Assembly: GCA_001797845.1 (NCBI GenBank) | Contig: MGQN01000031.1 | Span: 3,854 to 17,846 of the forward strand | Reading direction: 5' to 3' | From: Deltaproteobacteria bacterium RBG_16_44_11 | GTDB lineage: Bacteria > Desulfobacterota > Syntrophia > Syntrophales > Smithellaceae | DNA: 13,993 nucleotides | Shown: positions 1-7,278 of the stretch, one piece after another | How the letters are laid out: the number at the start of each line of letters is the position of its first letter | Position numbering within the stretch: the stretch's first letter is position 1 | The notes under the pieces: model-generated | The model's input: only the letters and a program-made list of their open reading frames with translations | Database searches by the model: none | What the model was told of the DNA's origin: nothing | Translations under genes and position numbers: made by a program

Positions 1-1
1 C

Positions 2-478
2 CGCGAGGTCAAAATACCTGGCGGAAAAACGCTTAAAACAACTGAAGTAAACTCGCTGATTCTGGATTGCGACGTGTTTATCAACGCACCGATACTCAAA
101 AATCATAGTTCCGCTCATCTGTCCATTGCCATGAAAAATCTGATGGGAATTGTCGATAACCGCATGGAATATCACATGAAAGGTCTGGATCAGTGCATTG
201 CTGATTTTTGTCTGTTCCGTAAACCTGATTTGAATGTAGTGGACGCCTACCGCGTGCTCATGAGTCTCGGCCCCTCCGGCCACAGCGATCCTAAATCCGC
301 CAACGTAGAAATAAAAAAGACATTGCTAATGTCGAAAGATATCGTGGCCGTGGATGCGGCAGCGGCAAAAATTTTCGGCAAGAACCCGGAAGAAATCGGA
401 TATATTAAAATCGGCCATCAGCAAAAAATCGGCAATATGAACTTGAAAGAGTTAAATATAGTCACTTATGCCATGTAG
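2..478 (+). CDS. DUF362 domain-containing protein, 3' end only
   Basis: The frame is open from the left edge of the window to a TAG at 476-478, so the start lies upstream. A GTG at 74 is inside the domain and is probably not the real start. About 158 residues are visible. The segment N-H-S-S-A-H-L-S-I-A-M-K-N-L-M-G and the later VDAYRV...GPSGH stretch are typical of DUF362 proteins. This family often occurs with or fused to ferredoxin domains in anaerobes; its biochemical role is not firmly known. The C-terminal part around VAVDAAAAKIFG is also family-like. The gene ends 12 bases before the polyferredoxin gene, and the downstream Shine-Dalgarno sequence overlaps its stop, so the two are almost certainly co-transcribed and may work as one redox unit. 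I cannot tell whether the missing N-terminus carries its own Fe-S motif. Confidence 0.85.
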   Translation, partial: REVKIPGGKTLKTTEVNSLILDCDVFINAPILKNHSSAHLSIAMKNLMGIVDNRMEYHMKGLDQCIADFCLFRKPDLNVVDAYRVLMSLGPSGHSDPKSANVEIKKTLLMSKDIVAVDAAAAKIFGKNPEEIGYIKIGHQQKIGNMNLKELNIVTYAM

Positions 479-490
479 GGAACATAACAA

Positions 491-2026
491 TTGAAACCGG
501 CTAAAATCCGCATTGTCATTTCTCTTCTTATCTTTGCCTTGTTTTTGCTTTTATTTCTGGGAGGGGGAAAAATATCTGCTTTTCTCTCATCCGTTTTGCT
601 GCCTTTTCAGTTTGTTCCCACGTTGATTCATATTTTAACCAGCCCGGAAGTCTTATTCGTTTTCGGTCTTGTTTTAATTCTTGTTATCAGTCTGATTTTC
701 GGCAGGGTTTATTGCTCATTTCTCTGTCCACTGGGAACACTTCAGGATATGGTTATTGCCCTGTCCCGCAAGATTGGCTTTTGTAAAAAGCATACTTTCC
801 GAAAGCCGAACAACTGGCTGCGTTATTCTATTCTCATTCTTACTTTTATTGCCGTTGCCCTGGGTTCAATGTCGCTGCTTAATTTTCTGGATCCTTATTC
901 TCTGACCGGCAGGATGATAACTCAAATTATTGAACCTATCGTTAATGGGATATACAACGCAGGAATAAGCTTGCTTAAGTATTTTAATTTTTATCTCTTC
1001 TCAAAAAATACAGCCTTTTTGCCGTTTTCCGTGGTGGCTGTCACTCTGGCATTCTTAATTTTGATTGTGATCATGTCTGCCCGCGCGGGCCGCCTCTATT
1101 GCAATACGGTTTGTCCCGTAGGAGCAGTGTTGGGCTTGATTTCCCGGGCATCATTTTTAAAATTTACGCTTGATCATAATAACTGCAATGAATGTGTCCG
1201 TTGTGTAAAAGTTTGCAAGGGTGGTTGTATCGATGCGCAGAATAAAGCGATCGACCAAAGCAGATGCGTTGGTTGCTTTAACTGTCTTGCCGCTTGTCCA
1301 CAATCCGTTGTGAGTTATCGTCCATCCTGGAGTAAAGCAGAGGACAGCACATGGTCGCCGGCGCGCCGCGGATTTCTTATCGGCACCATTGCCGCAACAG
1401 CTTCCGGCTTGTTTGTATTCAACATCGGCCTCCGCAATCTTTTGGGAACCGCTCGCGCTTCCCAAAGCCCACCCATTACCCCGCCTGGTTCGGTAAGCAT
1501 AGAACATTTTACGCAAGCCTGCACCGCTTGCCATCTTTGCGTAAGCGCCTGCCCGACAAAGGTGATTACACCATCATTTTTAGGATATGGCCTCTCCGGA
1601 ATATTACAGCCGCAAATGAATTATGAGAAAAGTTTTTGTGATTATGAATGTAATGTGTGCGGACAAGTCTGTCCCACGGGGGCGATATTACCACTGCCGC
1701 TCCCAGAAAAAAAGTTCACGCAAATCGGGACGGTTGAACTGCGGAAAGATAAATGCGTTGTTTATGTAGACAAAAACAATTGCGGCGCTTGTGGAGAAGT
1801 CTGTCCGACCCACACGATTTATTTCATCAATAAGCAAAATATTTTGTATCCCGAGGTTGATACACAATACTGTATTGGATGCGGCGCCTGTGAAAAAGCG
1901 TGCCCGACCGCGCCTAAATCCATTTTGGTCCGTCCTAATCCGGTTCACAAAAAAGCGGCAAAATATGTCCGCAAAGATGTTCCCGTCCGGCAAAAGAAAG
2001 CGCCGGATAAAGATTTTCCTTTTTGA
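491..2026 (+). CDS. Membrane polyferredoxin, NapH-NapG-like fusion
   Basis: This 511-residue protein probably passes electrons between the quinone pool or membrane and a periplasmic or cytoplasmic partner. The start is TTG at 491, supported by AGGGAA at 477-482 with 8 bases of spacing. The N-terminal half resembles NapH/NosR: hydrophobic segments near residues 8-24, 52-70, 108-130 and 180-198, two CxxxCP motifs (C75/C79 and C204/C208), then a ferredoxin pair (C232-C242 and C259-C269). At residues 292-311 a twin-arginine RRGFLIG motif leads into a hydrophobic segment. After it come four more Cys clusters (C344-C354, C383-C394, C431-C438, C461-C471) arranged as in NapG/MauM. That implies about six [4Fe-4S] clusters. 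NapG and NapH are normally separate proteins, so this looks like a fusion. It is coupled to the DUF362 gene. The electron donor and acceptor are unknown, and no nap catalytic subunit is in the window. Confidence 0.88.
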   Translation: MKPAKIRIVISLLIFALFLLLFLGGGKISAFLSSVLLPFQFVPTLIHILTSPEVLFVFGLVLILVISLIFGRVYCSFLCPLGTLQDMVIALSRKIGFCKKHTFRKPNNWLRYSILILTFIAVALGSMSLLNFLDPYSLTGRMITQIIEPIVNGIYNAGISLLKYFNFYLFSKNTAFLPFSVVAVTLAFLILIVIMSARAGRLYCNTVCPVGAVLGLISRASFLKFTLDHNNCNECVRCVKVCKGGCIDAQNKAIDQSRCVGCFNCLAACPQSVVSYRPSWSKAEDSTWSPARRGFLIGTIAATASGLFVFNIGLRNLLGTARASQSPPITPPGSVSIEHFTQACTACHLCVSACPTKVITPSFLGYGLSGILQPQMNYEKSFCDYECNVCGQVCPTGAILPLPLPEKKFTQIGTVELRKDKCVVYVDKNNCGACGEVCPTHTIYFINKQNILYPEVDTQYCIGCGACEKACPTAPKSILVRPNPVHKKAAKYVRKDVPVRQKKAPDKDFPF

Positions 2027-2056
2027 TGAAAAAGCGCCAGTCCGGCCCCGTATGCA

Positions 2057-2118
2057 CAGGGTAAACTTCTGCCGAGGGAATCCAGAGCCATCTTTCTTCC
2101 CTCCCCCTCGATACCCTG
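2057..2118. repeat. Nested inverted repeat between convergent genes
   Basis: CAGGGTA at 2057-2063 pairs perfectly with TACCCTG at 2112-2118. Inside it, GAGGGAA at 2074-2080 pairs with TTCCCTC at 2097-2103. The structure sits in the 176-bp gap where the polyferredoxin and rpoH converge. There is no adjacent T-run of the kind seen after hppA, so it is not a classic rho-independent terminator. It may block read-through between the convergent genes or be a remnant of a small repeat. I see no coding potential in this gap. Confidence 0.4.
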
Positions 2119-2202
2119 TCCGGCGAATGCAGAAGGAGAGACTGAGGAAGAGTGAAATTCACCTTGAATATTTCGGGAACATCATATTAGTTTTCTTATC
2201 CA

Positions 2203-3048
2203 CTATTTATTCGGCTTCAGATAAGGCAGAGCCAGTTGCACTTTTTTCAGTGCCTGTTTTTCGATTTGGCGCGCGCGCTCCCGCGTTATATTAAATTTAT
2301 TGCCGATTTCCTGCAGGGTTTCGGGATTATCCGCCATCACGCGATTGACAATAATATAACTTTCCCTCTCCGTGAGACCTGACAGCGCGCTGGAAATATT
2401 TTGCTGAACCAAACTTTTTTCTTCACTTTTAATCAGGGCCAATTCCTGATTATCGCCTTCATAAGCAAGCAAATCAATATGCGTGGTGTCTCCTTCGTCG
2501 CCGATAAACTCGTGGAGCGAAACGTCCCGCGATCCCATGCGTAAATCCATTTCCGCCACTTCGGAACCTTTAACCCCTAAAGATTCGGCAATCTCGGCAA
2601 ATTCCGGATTTTTTTTCGAGAGCGTCTCGAGTTGTTTTTTCGCCTGGCTTAGTTTGAAAAAGAGTTTTCTTTGCGCCTGTGTCGTGCCGATTTTTACAAT
2701 GCTCCATGATTTTATCAGATAGTTTTGAATGTAGGCGCGAATCCACCAGACAGCGTAAGAAATAAGACGATACCCTTTATAAGGGTCGAATTTTTTCACC
2801 GCGTGAATGAGGCCGATATTTCCTTCCTGAATCAAATCAGCCAGTTTAAATCCATAGTTGCGGTATTCATGGGCAATTTTGACGACAAAGCGTAAGTTGG
2901 AAACAATCAGTTTTTCCGCGGCTTCCATATCGTTATATTTCTTCAGGCGCACCGCTATTTTGAACTCTTCTTCCGGGGTCAAAAGCGGAAAGCGGTTAAT
3001 CTCCGTGATATATAAATCAAGAGTGCCTACTACTGCAGGTAGTTTCAA
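2203..3048 (-). CDS. rpoH: RNA polymerase sigma factor RpoH (sigma-32 type)
   Basis: This is a group 3 sigma-70 family factor of 281 residues, close to the usual RpoH length. Region 2 is clear, with NLRFVVKIA at about 51-59, DLIQEGNIGL at 71-80 and the YAVWWIR segment at 98-104. The RpoH box QRKLFFKL at 126-133 is the feature that separates RpoH from other sigma-70 paralogues. Region 4 carries the DNA-binding helix-turn-helix at about 244-270, including ITRERARQIE. The start is TTG at 3048-3046, preceded by GGAGA (minus strand, 3060-3056) with 7 bases of spacing. It directs transcription of heat-shock chaperone and protease genes, and clpB, a classic target, lies two genes away. It is divergent from the diadenylate cyclase gene and convergent with the polyferredoxin. 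Confidence 0.93.
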   Translation of the reverse strand: MKLPAVVGTLDLYITEINRFPLLTPEEEFKIAVRLKKYNDMEAAEKLIVSNLRFVVKIAHEYRNYGFKLADLIQEGNIGLIHAVKKFDPYKGYRLISYAVWWIRAYIQNYLIKSWSIVKIGTTQAQRKLFFKLSQAKKQLETLSKKNPEFAEIAESLGVKGSEVAEMDLRMGSRDVSLHEFIGDEGDTTHIDLLAYEGDNQELALIKSEEKSLVQQNISSALSGLTERESYIIVNRVMADNPETLQEIGNKFNITRERARQIEKQALKKVQLALPYLKPNK

Positions 3049-3082
3049 ATATTTGTCTCCTTTTGTATTGATCCGCTATAAC

Positions 3083-3111
3083 TTTTTATCCAACTAATTT
3101 TTTCCGGTCAA
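3083..3111 (-). promoter_or_regulatory. Candidate sigma-70 promoter for rpoH
   Basis: On the minus strand TTGACC (3111-3106) is followed after 17 bases by TAAAAA (3088-3083). The -35 matches five of six consensus bases and the -10 matches four. This predicts an rpoH leader of roughly 25-30 bases. The element is inferred from sequence only. Confidence 0.45.
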
Positions 3112-3153
3112 GAATTATATTTCGGGATTGATGCTTTAATAACAAATCGCTTC

Positions 3154-3182
3154 TTGACAGGTAAACGATCAACGCTTATTCT
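3154..3182 (+). promoter_or_regulatory. Sigma-70 promoter for the diadenylate cyclase gene
   Basis: A perfect TTGACA at 3154-3159 is followed after exactly 17 bases by TATTCT at 3177-3182. Transcription would begin near 3189, giving a leader of about 20 bases that contains AAGGA before the ATG at 3209. This is the best-looking promoter in the window. It points away from rpoH within the same intergenic gap. Confidence 0.6.
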
Positions 3183-3208
3183 ATAGATAAATAAACTAAG
3201 GAATTGAA

Positions 3209-4081
3209 ATGAAATCGATAAATAAGACCATGATTGAACACGCGATAAAAATCGCGCGCGCGGTTAAAGCGAATTCTTTTCTCGTTTGTGTTGATATATC
3301 ACCTGATATTGCCACTCTGGCGGAAGAAATAAAGAAAATTACCGGTGTAATTATTGTTACCCGCGAAGATGAAGAACTCTCCGAAGATATTAATAAATTT
3401 GCAAAAAGACTGGATATCCCCAACGTTAATTTAACCCGCATGGGAAAAATTAAAATAGCGATTGCCAAAGGAATTGTTTTAGGTTTTTTCAAAAAAGGAG
3501 ATAAAATCGTTTGTCTGAGCGGCGTGCCCAAGTTCGGCTATGCCGATAGCATCATTGTTATTGACGTCGGCAAGGAATTTGAAATTTTAACTTCCGATTT
3601 TATCAGTGACGTGCTTGAGGCCATTCAGCCGGAAGTTTTCAACGCGGTCTTAAATCTTGCCTGTGAACTGGCGGCTCAGGGCCGGGAATACAGGAAAGTT
3701 GGAACAATCTTTGTGCTGGGCGACGATGATAAGGTCATGCAATTATCCCAGCAAATGATTATCAATCCGTTTTTAGGTTACCCGGAAGAGCAGCTCAACA
3801 TCTTAAATCCGGAACTTGAGGAAACAATTAAAGAATTTTCGGCCATTGATGGTGCCTTTATCATCAAAGAAAACGGTGTGCTGGTGACTGCCGGAAGGCA
3901 TCTCAACGCCGCACCGGATAGCCGCGATTTACCGGCAGGTTTGGGAAGCCGCCACATCGCCGCCGCGGGAATTACCAGTGTAACAAAAGCCGCCGCCATC
4001 GTCGTTTCCGAATCTTCGGGCAATGTAAGCGTATTCAAAAATGGTAAATTATTCGTCACCATCGAAAAACCGGTGGAATAG
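3209..4081 (+). CDS. Diadenylate cyclase with PK-like N-terminal domain
   Basis: The protein has 290 residues and is likely to make c-di-AMP from two ATP. Residues 1 to about 128 resemble the C-terminal alpha/beta domain of pyruvate kinase (for example the KKGDKIVCLSGVP stretch at 95-107). Residues from about 135 to 285 form a DAC (DisA_N) domain: D214-G215-A216 is the DGA motif, and G246-S-R248-H249-x-A-A is the RHxAA motif. This fits the DacZ/CdaZ architecture I know from archaea and some bacteria, rather than DisA (no helix-hairpin-helix DNA-binding tail) or CdaA (no membrane helices). The third residue of the usual RHR is Ile250, and the usual SEE(T/S)G segment reads SESSG at 267-271, so activity is likely but not certain. 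It has its own promoter, and clpB follows after 128 bases. Confidence 0.82.
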   Translation: MKSINKTMIEHAIKIARAVKANSFLVCVDISPDIATLAEEIKKITGVIIVTREDEELSEDINKFAKRLDIPNVNLTRMGKIKIAIAKGIVLGFFKKGDKIVCLSGVPKFGYADSIIVIDVGKEFEILTSDFISDVLEAIQPEVFNAVLNLACELAAQGREYRKVGTIFVLGDDDKVMQLSQQMIINPFLGYPEEQLNILNPELEETIKEFSAIDGAFIIKENGVLVTAGRHLNAAPDSRDLPAGLGSRHIAAAGITSVTKAAAIVVSESSGNVSVFKNGKLFVTIEKPVE

Positions 4082-4090
4082 ACCCCGTTA
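4061..4090 (+). promoter_or_regulatory. Candidate sigma-32 promoter for clpB
   Basis: ATCGAAA at 4061-4067 resembles the sigma-32 -35 (CTTGAAA, five of seven). After 15 bases, CCCCGTTA at 4083-4090 resembles the -10 (CCCCATNT). It overlaps the end of the upstream gene and the left arm of the inverted repeat below. The presence of rpoH nearby and the usual heat-shock control of clpB make this plausible, but the match is imperfect. No CIRCE operator was seen. Confidence 0.3.
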
Positions 4091-4195
4091 GAGAAACGGG
4101 TGTGCACTTTGCGATTTCAGAGGCGGCATTAAACCGCCATAAATTTTGCAGGACATTAACCCCCAAGATGTATTGAAGAATTTATCTAACGGGGT
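4082..4195 (+). repeat. 114-bp element with perfect 11-bp terminal inverted repeats
   Basis: ACCCCGTTAGA at 4082-4092 is the exact reverse complement of TCTAACGGGGT at 4185-4195. The element begins on the base after the upstream stop codon and ends one base before the clpB Shine-Dalgarno (GAGAGG, 4197-4202). A second hairpin lies inside: GGCGG at 4122-4126 pairs with CCGCC at 4134-4138. The left arm can also pair locally, CCCGTT (4084-4089) with AACGGG (4095-4100), so two mutually exclusive folds are possible. It may be a small non-autonomous mobile repeat (MITE-like) or a structured clpB leader. AG flanks both ends, which could be a 2-bp target duplication or chance. Confidence 0.6.
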
Positions 4196-4209
4196 AGAGA
4201 GGTTTAATT

Positions 4210-6798
4210 ATGCGTTTTGACAAATTCACTCTGAAAGTTCAGGAAGCCCTGCAAGAAGCGCAGGCTCTGGCCAACTCCTACGGACATCAGGCCATCGAGC
4301 CGGAACATCTTCTTATTTCACTTTTGCGGCAGGAAGACGGCATTGCCGGCGCTATTTTGAATAAACTGGGAGTCGCGCCGCGTCAAATCGAACAGGAATT
4401 AGTCAAGCATCTGGAAAAACAGCCGCGTGTGGAGGGAACGGCATCCGGTCAGATTTATCTTTCCGGTAGATTGAATAAAATATTCGATAAGGCGCTCACC
4501 GAAGCCGCGCAACTTAAAGACGAATATGTCAGCGCGGAACATGTTTTAATCGCCGCCGTCGAAGAAAAAGGCTCAGAGGCCGCCAAAATTCTGCGTAAAG
4601 CGGGAATAACGAAGGACAGCATCTTTAAAGTTCTCGTTGAAATTCGCGGGAACCAGCGTGTGACCGATCCCAATCCGGAAGGTAAATATCAGGCCCTGGA
4701 GCGCTATGCCAAAGATTTCAATGAAATGGCGCGCAAAGGCTCCTTTGACCCGGTTATCGGCCGTGATGAAGAAATCCGCCGCATCATGCAAGTGCTCTCG
4801 CGGCGCACGAAAAATAATCCGGTATTAATAGGCGAACCGGGCGTCGGTAAAACTGCGATAGTGGAAGGATTGGCGCAACGCATTGTCAACGGCGATGTGC
4901 CGGAAAATCTTAAAGACAAGCGCGTCGTCGGTTTGGACATCGGCGCCTTGGTTGCCGGAGCTAAATACCGGGGCGAATTTGAAGAGAGGCTCAAAGCCGT
5001 TCTCAAAGAAGTAATAAGTTCCGCGGGCGAAATCATTCTCTTCATTGACGAAATACACACAGTTGTCGGCGCCGGCGCCGCGGAAGGCTCGGTGGACGCA
5101 TCCAACATGTTAAAACCGGCGCTGGCACGCGGTGAATTGCGCTGTGTCGGAGCCACTACTCTCAACGAATACCGTAAATATATCGAAAAAGACGCGGCAT
5201 TGGAGCGGCGTTTTCAGCCCATTTTTGTCAAAGAGCCCACAGTCGAAGACACCATCGCTATCTTGAGAGGTTTAAAAGAACGGTATGAAGTCCATCACGG
5301 TGTAAGAATAAAAGATTCCGCCATTATCGCCGCGGCCACTCTTTCCAACCGTTACATTTCCGACCGTTTCCTTCCCGACAAGGCGGTAGATCTTATTGAT
5401 GAGGCGGGGTCCCGCTTAAGAATTGAACTCGACAGCATGCCTTCCGAAATTGACACAATTAATCGCAAAATAATTCAATTGGAAATTGAACGGCAATCGC
5501 TGAAAAATGAAACGGATAAAACCGCAAAAGAAAGGCGCGCTAAAATCGACAAAGAATTGGCCACGCTTAAAGAAAGCATGAACCAGATGAAACTACACTG
5601 GTCAAGAGAAAAGGATATCATCAAGAAAATCCAAAGCATCAAAAGTAAAATGGAAGCCCTAAAAACGGAAGAAGTCAACGCCCAGCGCGAAGGCGATCTG
5701 GCCAAAGCGGCGGAAATCCGTTATGGAAAACTGGTGGCGTTGAATAAAGAACTGGAAGATGATCAGGAAAAACTGCAGGAAATCCAAAAAAGTAAGCACA
5801 TGCTTAAGGAAGAAGTTGACGCGGAAGACGTGGCCGAAGTCGTTGCCAACTGGACAGGCATACCTCTGGCGCGGATGATGGAAAGTGATGTGCAAAAACT
5901 CATTCAGATGGAAGAGCGGCTCAAAATGCGGGTTATCGGCCAAGATGAAGGCATTAAAGCGGTATCTTCGGCGCTGCGCCGTGCGCGCTCCGGCCTGCAA
6001 GACCCTAATCGTCCCATCGGCTCGTTTATTTTCCTCGGGCCCACCGGTGTCGGCAAAACCGAATTGGCGCGAGCACTGGCGGAATTTATGTTCGATAACG
6101 AGCAGGCCATGGTGCGTATCGATATGTCGGAATATATGGAAAAACACGCCGTGGCGCGCTTAATCGGCGCTCCTCCGGGATACGTCGGCTACGATGAAGG
6201 CGGTTATTTGACCGAGGCGGTCCGGCGCAAGCCTTATTGTGTTTTGCTTTTTGATGAAATCGAAAAAGCTCATCCCGATGTTTTTAATATTTTACTGCAA
6301 ATACTTGATGACGGACGCTTAACCGATGGACACGGCCGCACCGTCGATTTCAAAAATACTATCGTCATCATGACCTCCAATGTGGGCAGTCAATGGATAC
6401 AGGATGCTACTATCGATGAAGAAGAAAAACAAAACCGGTCGATGGAAGCGCTGCGCGCCACTTTCAAACCGGAGTTTCTAAACCGCATTGACGATATTAT
6501 TATTTTCCGAGCGTTGACGCTGGAAGATATCAACCGCATTGTTGATATTCAATTGGCACTCATTGCCCGCAGGCTCAGGGAACGCAAATTAAGTATCGAA
6601 TTGACAGATGAAGCGAAAAAATATATTGCCCAAATCGGTTACAGCCCTGTTTACGGCGCCCGTCCGCTTAAGCGATCACTGCAAAAACTTATTTTGGATC
6701 CACTGTCGCTGGAAATTCTGGCCGGTAAATTCGCCGAAGGAGACAAAGTTTTAACAGGTTTATCGAAAAAAGGCGAAATAACTTTAACTAAAAAATAA
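4210..6798 (+). CDS. clpB: ATP-dependent disaggregase ClpB
   Basis: This cytosolic AAA+ hexamer works with DnaK to pull polypeptides out of heat-induced aggregates. At 862 residues it is full length. The N domain (about 1-145) has the duplicated Clp_N repeat. NBD1 has Walker A GEPGVGKT at 208-215 and Walker B ending D280-E281. A long charged coiled-coil middle domain (about 410-530) separates it from NBD2 and distinguishes ClpB from ClpA or ClpC. NBD2 has Walker A GPTGVGKT at 610-617 and Walker B ending D682-E683, followed by a ClpB D2-small domain. The ATG at 4210 has GAGAGG seven bases upstream. The leader carries the inverted-repeat element described above. A link to the nearby rpoH is expected from family knowledge, and only weak sequence evidence for it was found. 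Confidence 0.97.
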   Translation: MRFDKFTLKVQEALQEAQALANSYGHQAIEPEHLLISLLRQEDGIAGAILNKLGVAPRQIEQELVKHLEKQPRVEGTASGQIYLSGRLNKIFDKALTEAAQLKDEYVSAEHVLIAAVEEKGSEAAKILRKAGITKDSIFKVLVEIRGNQRVTDPNPEGKYQALERYAKDFNEMARKGSFDPVIGRDEEIRRIMQVLSRRTKNNPVLIGEPGVGKTAIVEGLAQRIVNGDVPENLKDKRVVGLDIGALVAGAKYRGEFEERLKAVLKEVISSAGEIILFIDEIHTVVGAGAAEGSVDASNMLKPALARGELRCVGATTLNEYRKYIEKDAALERRFQPIFVKEPTVEDTIAILRGLKERYEVHHGVRIKDSAIIAAATLSNRYISDRFLPDKAVDLIDEAGSRLRIELDSMPSEIDTINRKIIQLEIERQSLKNETDKTAKERRAKIDKELATLKESMNQMKLHWSREKDIIKKIQSIKSKMEALKTEEVNAQREGDLAKAAEIRYGKLVALNKELEDDQEKLQEIQKSKHMLKEEVDAEDVAEVVANWTGIPLARMMESDVQKLIQMEERLKMRVIGQDEGIKAVSSALRRARSGLQDPNRPIGSFIFLGPTGVGKTELARALAEFMFDNEQAMVRIDMSEYMEKHAVARLIGAPPGYVGYDEGGYLTEAVRRKPYCVLLFDEIEKAHPDVFNILLQILDDGRLTDGHGRTVDFKNTIVIMTSNVGSQWIQDATIDEEEKQNRSMEALRATFKPEFLNRIDDIIIFRALTLEDINRIVDIQLALIARRLRERKLSIELTDEAKKYIAQIGYSPVYGARPLKRSLQKLILDPLSLEILAGKFAEGDKVLTGLSKKGEITLTKK

Positions 6799-6869
6799 AA
6801 GTTTTTTCAAAATACAATTTCTGCAACGCTTAAGATTTTTTTCAAAGCGGCGAAGGGAGGAAAATATTT

Positions 6870-7277
6870 ATGGAAGAAAAGAAAAAAGGTCCCGGATTCG
6901 TGGTAAAAGATAAACGTCTTTTTGGAGATTCGGATGAAGCTCGTCCTCAAGAAGAGCCTAAAAATACCGCAACTGAAGAAAAACGTGAGAGCCAGGAAAA
7001 ACCCCCGCAATCACCCCAACAAGAAACTGATTATCCCCCTATAAATTTTACTAATTTTGTATTATCGCTCAGCACTTCCGCCCTTTTTCATTTCGGCGAT
7101 TTTCCCGATCCGGAAGGCGGCACAGTTCAAAAGAATTTACCCGCAGTCAAGCAAACTATTGATATCCTGGATATGCTCAACGAAAAAACAAAAGGCAATC
7201 TGGATGAAAACGAAGATAAATTAATCCAAGGTGTTCTCTACGAGCTGAAAATGCGCTTCGTTAAAGAAAAGGCCTGA
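6870..7277 (+). CDS. DUF1844 domain-containing protein
   Basis: This small protein has 135 residues. The first 50 or so are charged and Pro/Glu/Lys-rich and look disordered. The remainder is a DUF1844 domain: INFTNFVLSLSTSALFHFGDF at about 54-74, and a helical C-terminal part containing DILDMLNEKTKGNL. The family has no established function that I know of; it is common in deltaproteobacteria and other phyla. AGGGAGG precedes the ATG at a good distance. The stop is one base before the ispE start, so translation is probably coupled. A 71-base AT-rich gap follows clpB without a clear terminator, so part of the expression may come from clpB read-through. Confidence 0.85.
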   Translation: MEEKKKGPGFVVKDKRLFGDSDEARPQEEPKNTATEEKRESQEKPPQSPQQETDYPPINFTNFVLSLSTSALFHFGDFPDPEGGTVQKNLPAVKQTIDILDMLNEKTKGNLDENEDKLIQGVLYELKMRFVKEKA

Positions 7278-7278
7278 A

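Noticed and set aside
74..76. GTG as the true start of the DUF362 gene
   Set aside because: The same frame is open and family-like upstream to the window edge; the gene is simply cut.
1351..1626. Second ORF overlapping the polyferredoxin in another frame
   Set aside because: It overlaps conserved Cys motifs of a well-supported gene and has no family features or ribosome-binding site.
1791..2294. 167-codon ORF crossing the end of the polyferredoxin gene and the convergent gap
   Set aside because: It overlaps two real genes out of frame, has no ribosome-binding site and its composition looks random.
4082..4195. Integron attC site, suggested by GTTAGAG and TCTAAC ends
   Set aside because: The two core-like sequences are in the opposite order to attC, and no integrase or cassette array is present.
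4082..4209. CIRCE operator for HrcA in front of clpB
   Set aside because: No TTAGCACTC / GAGTGCTAA pair is present.
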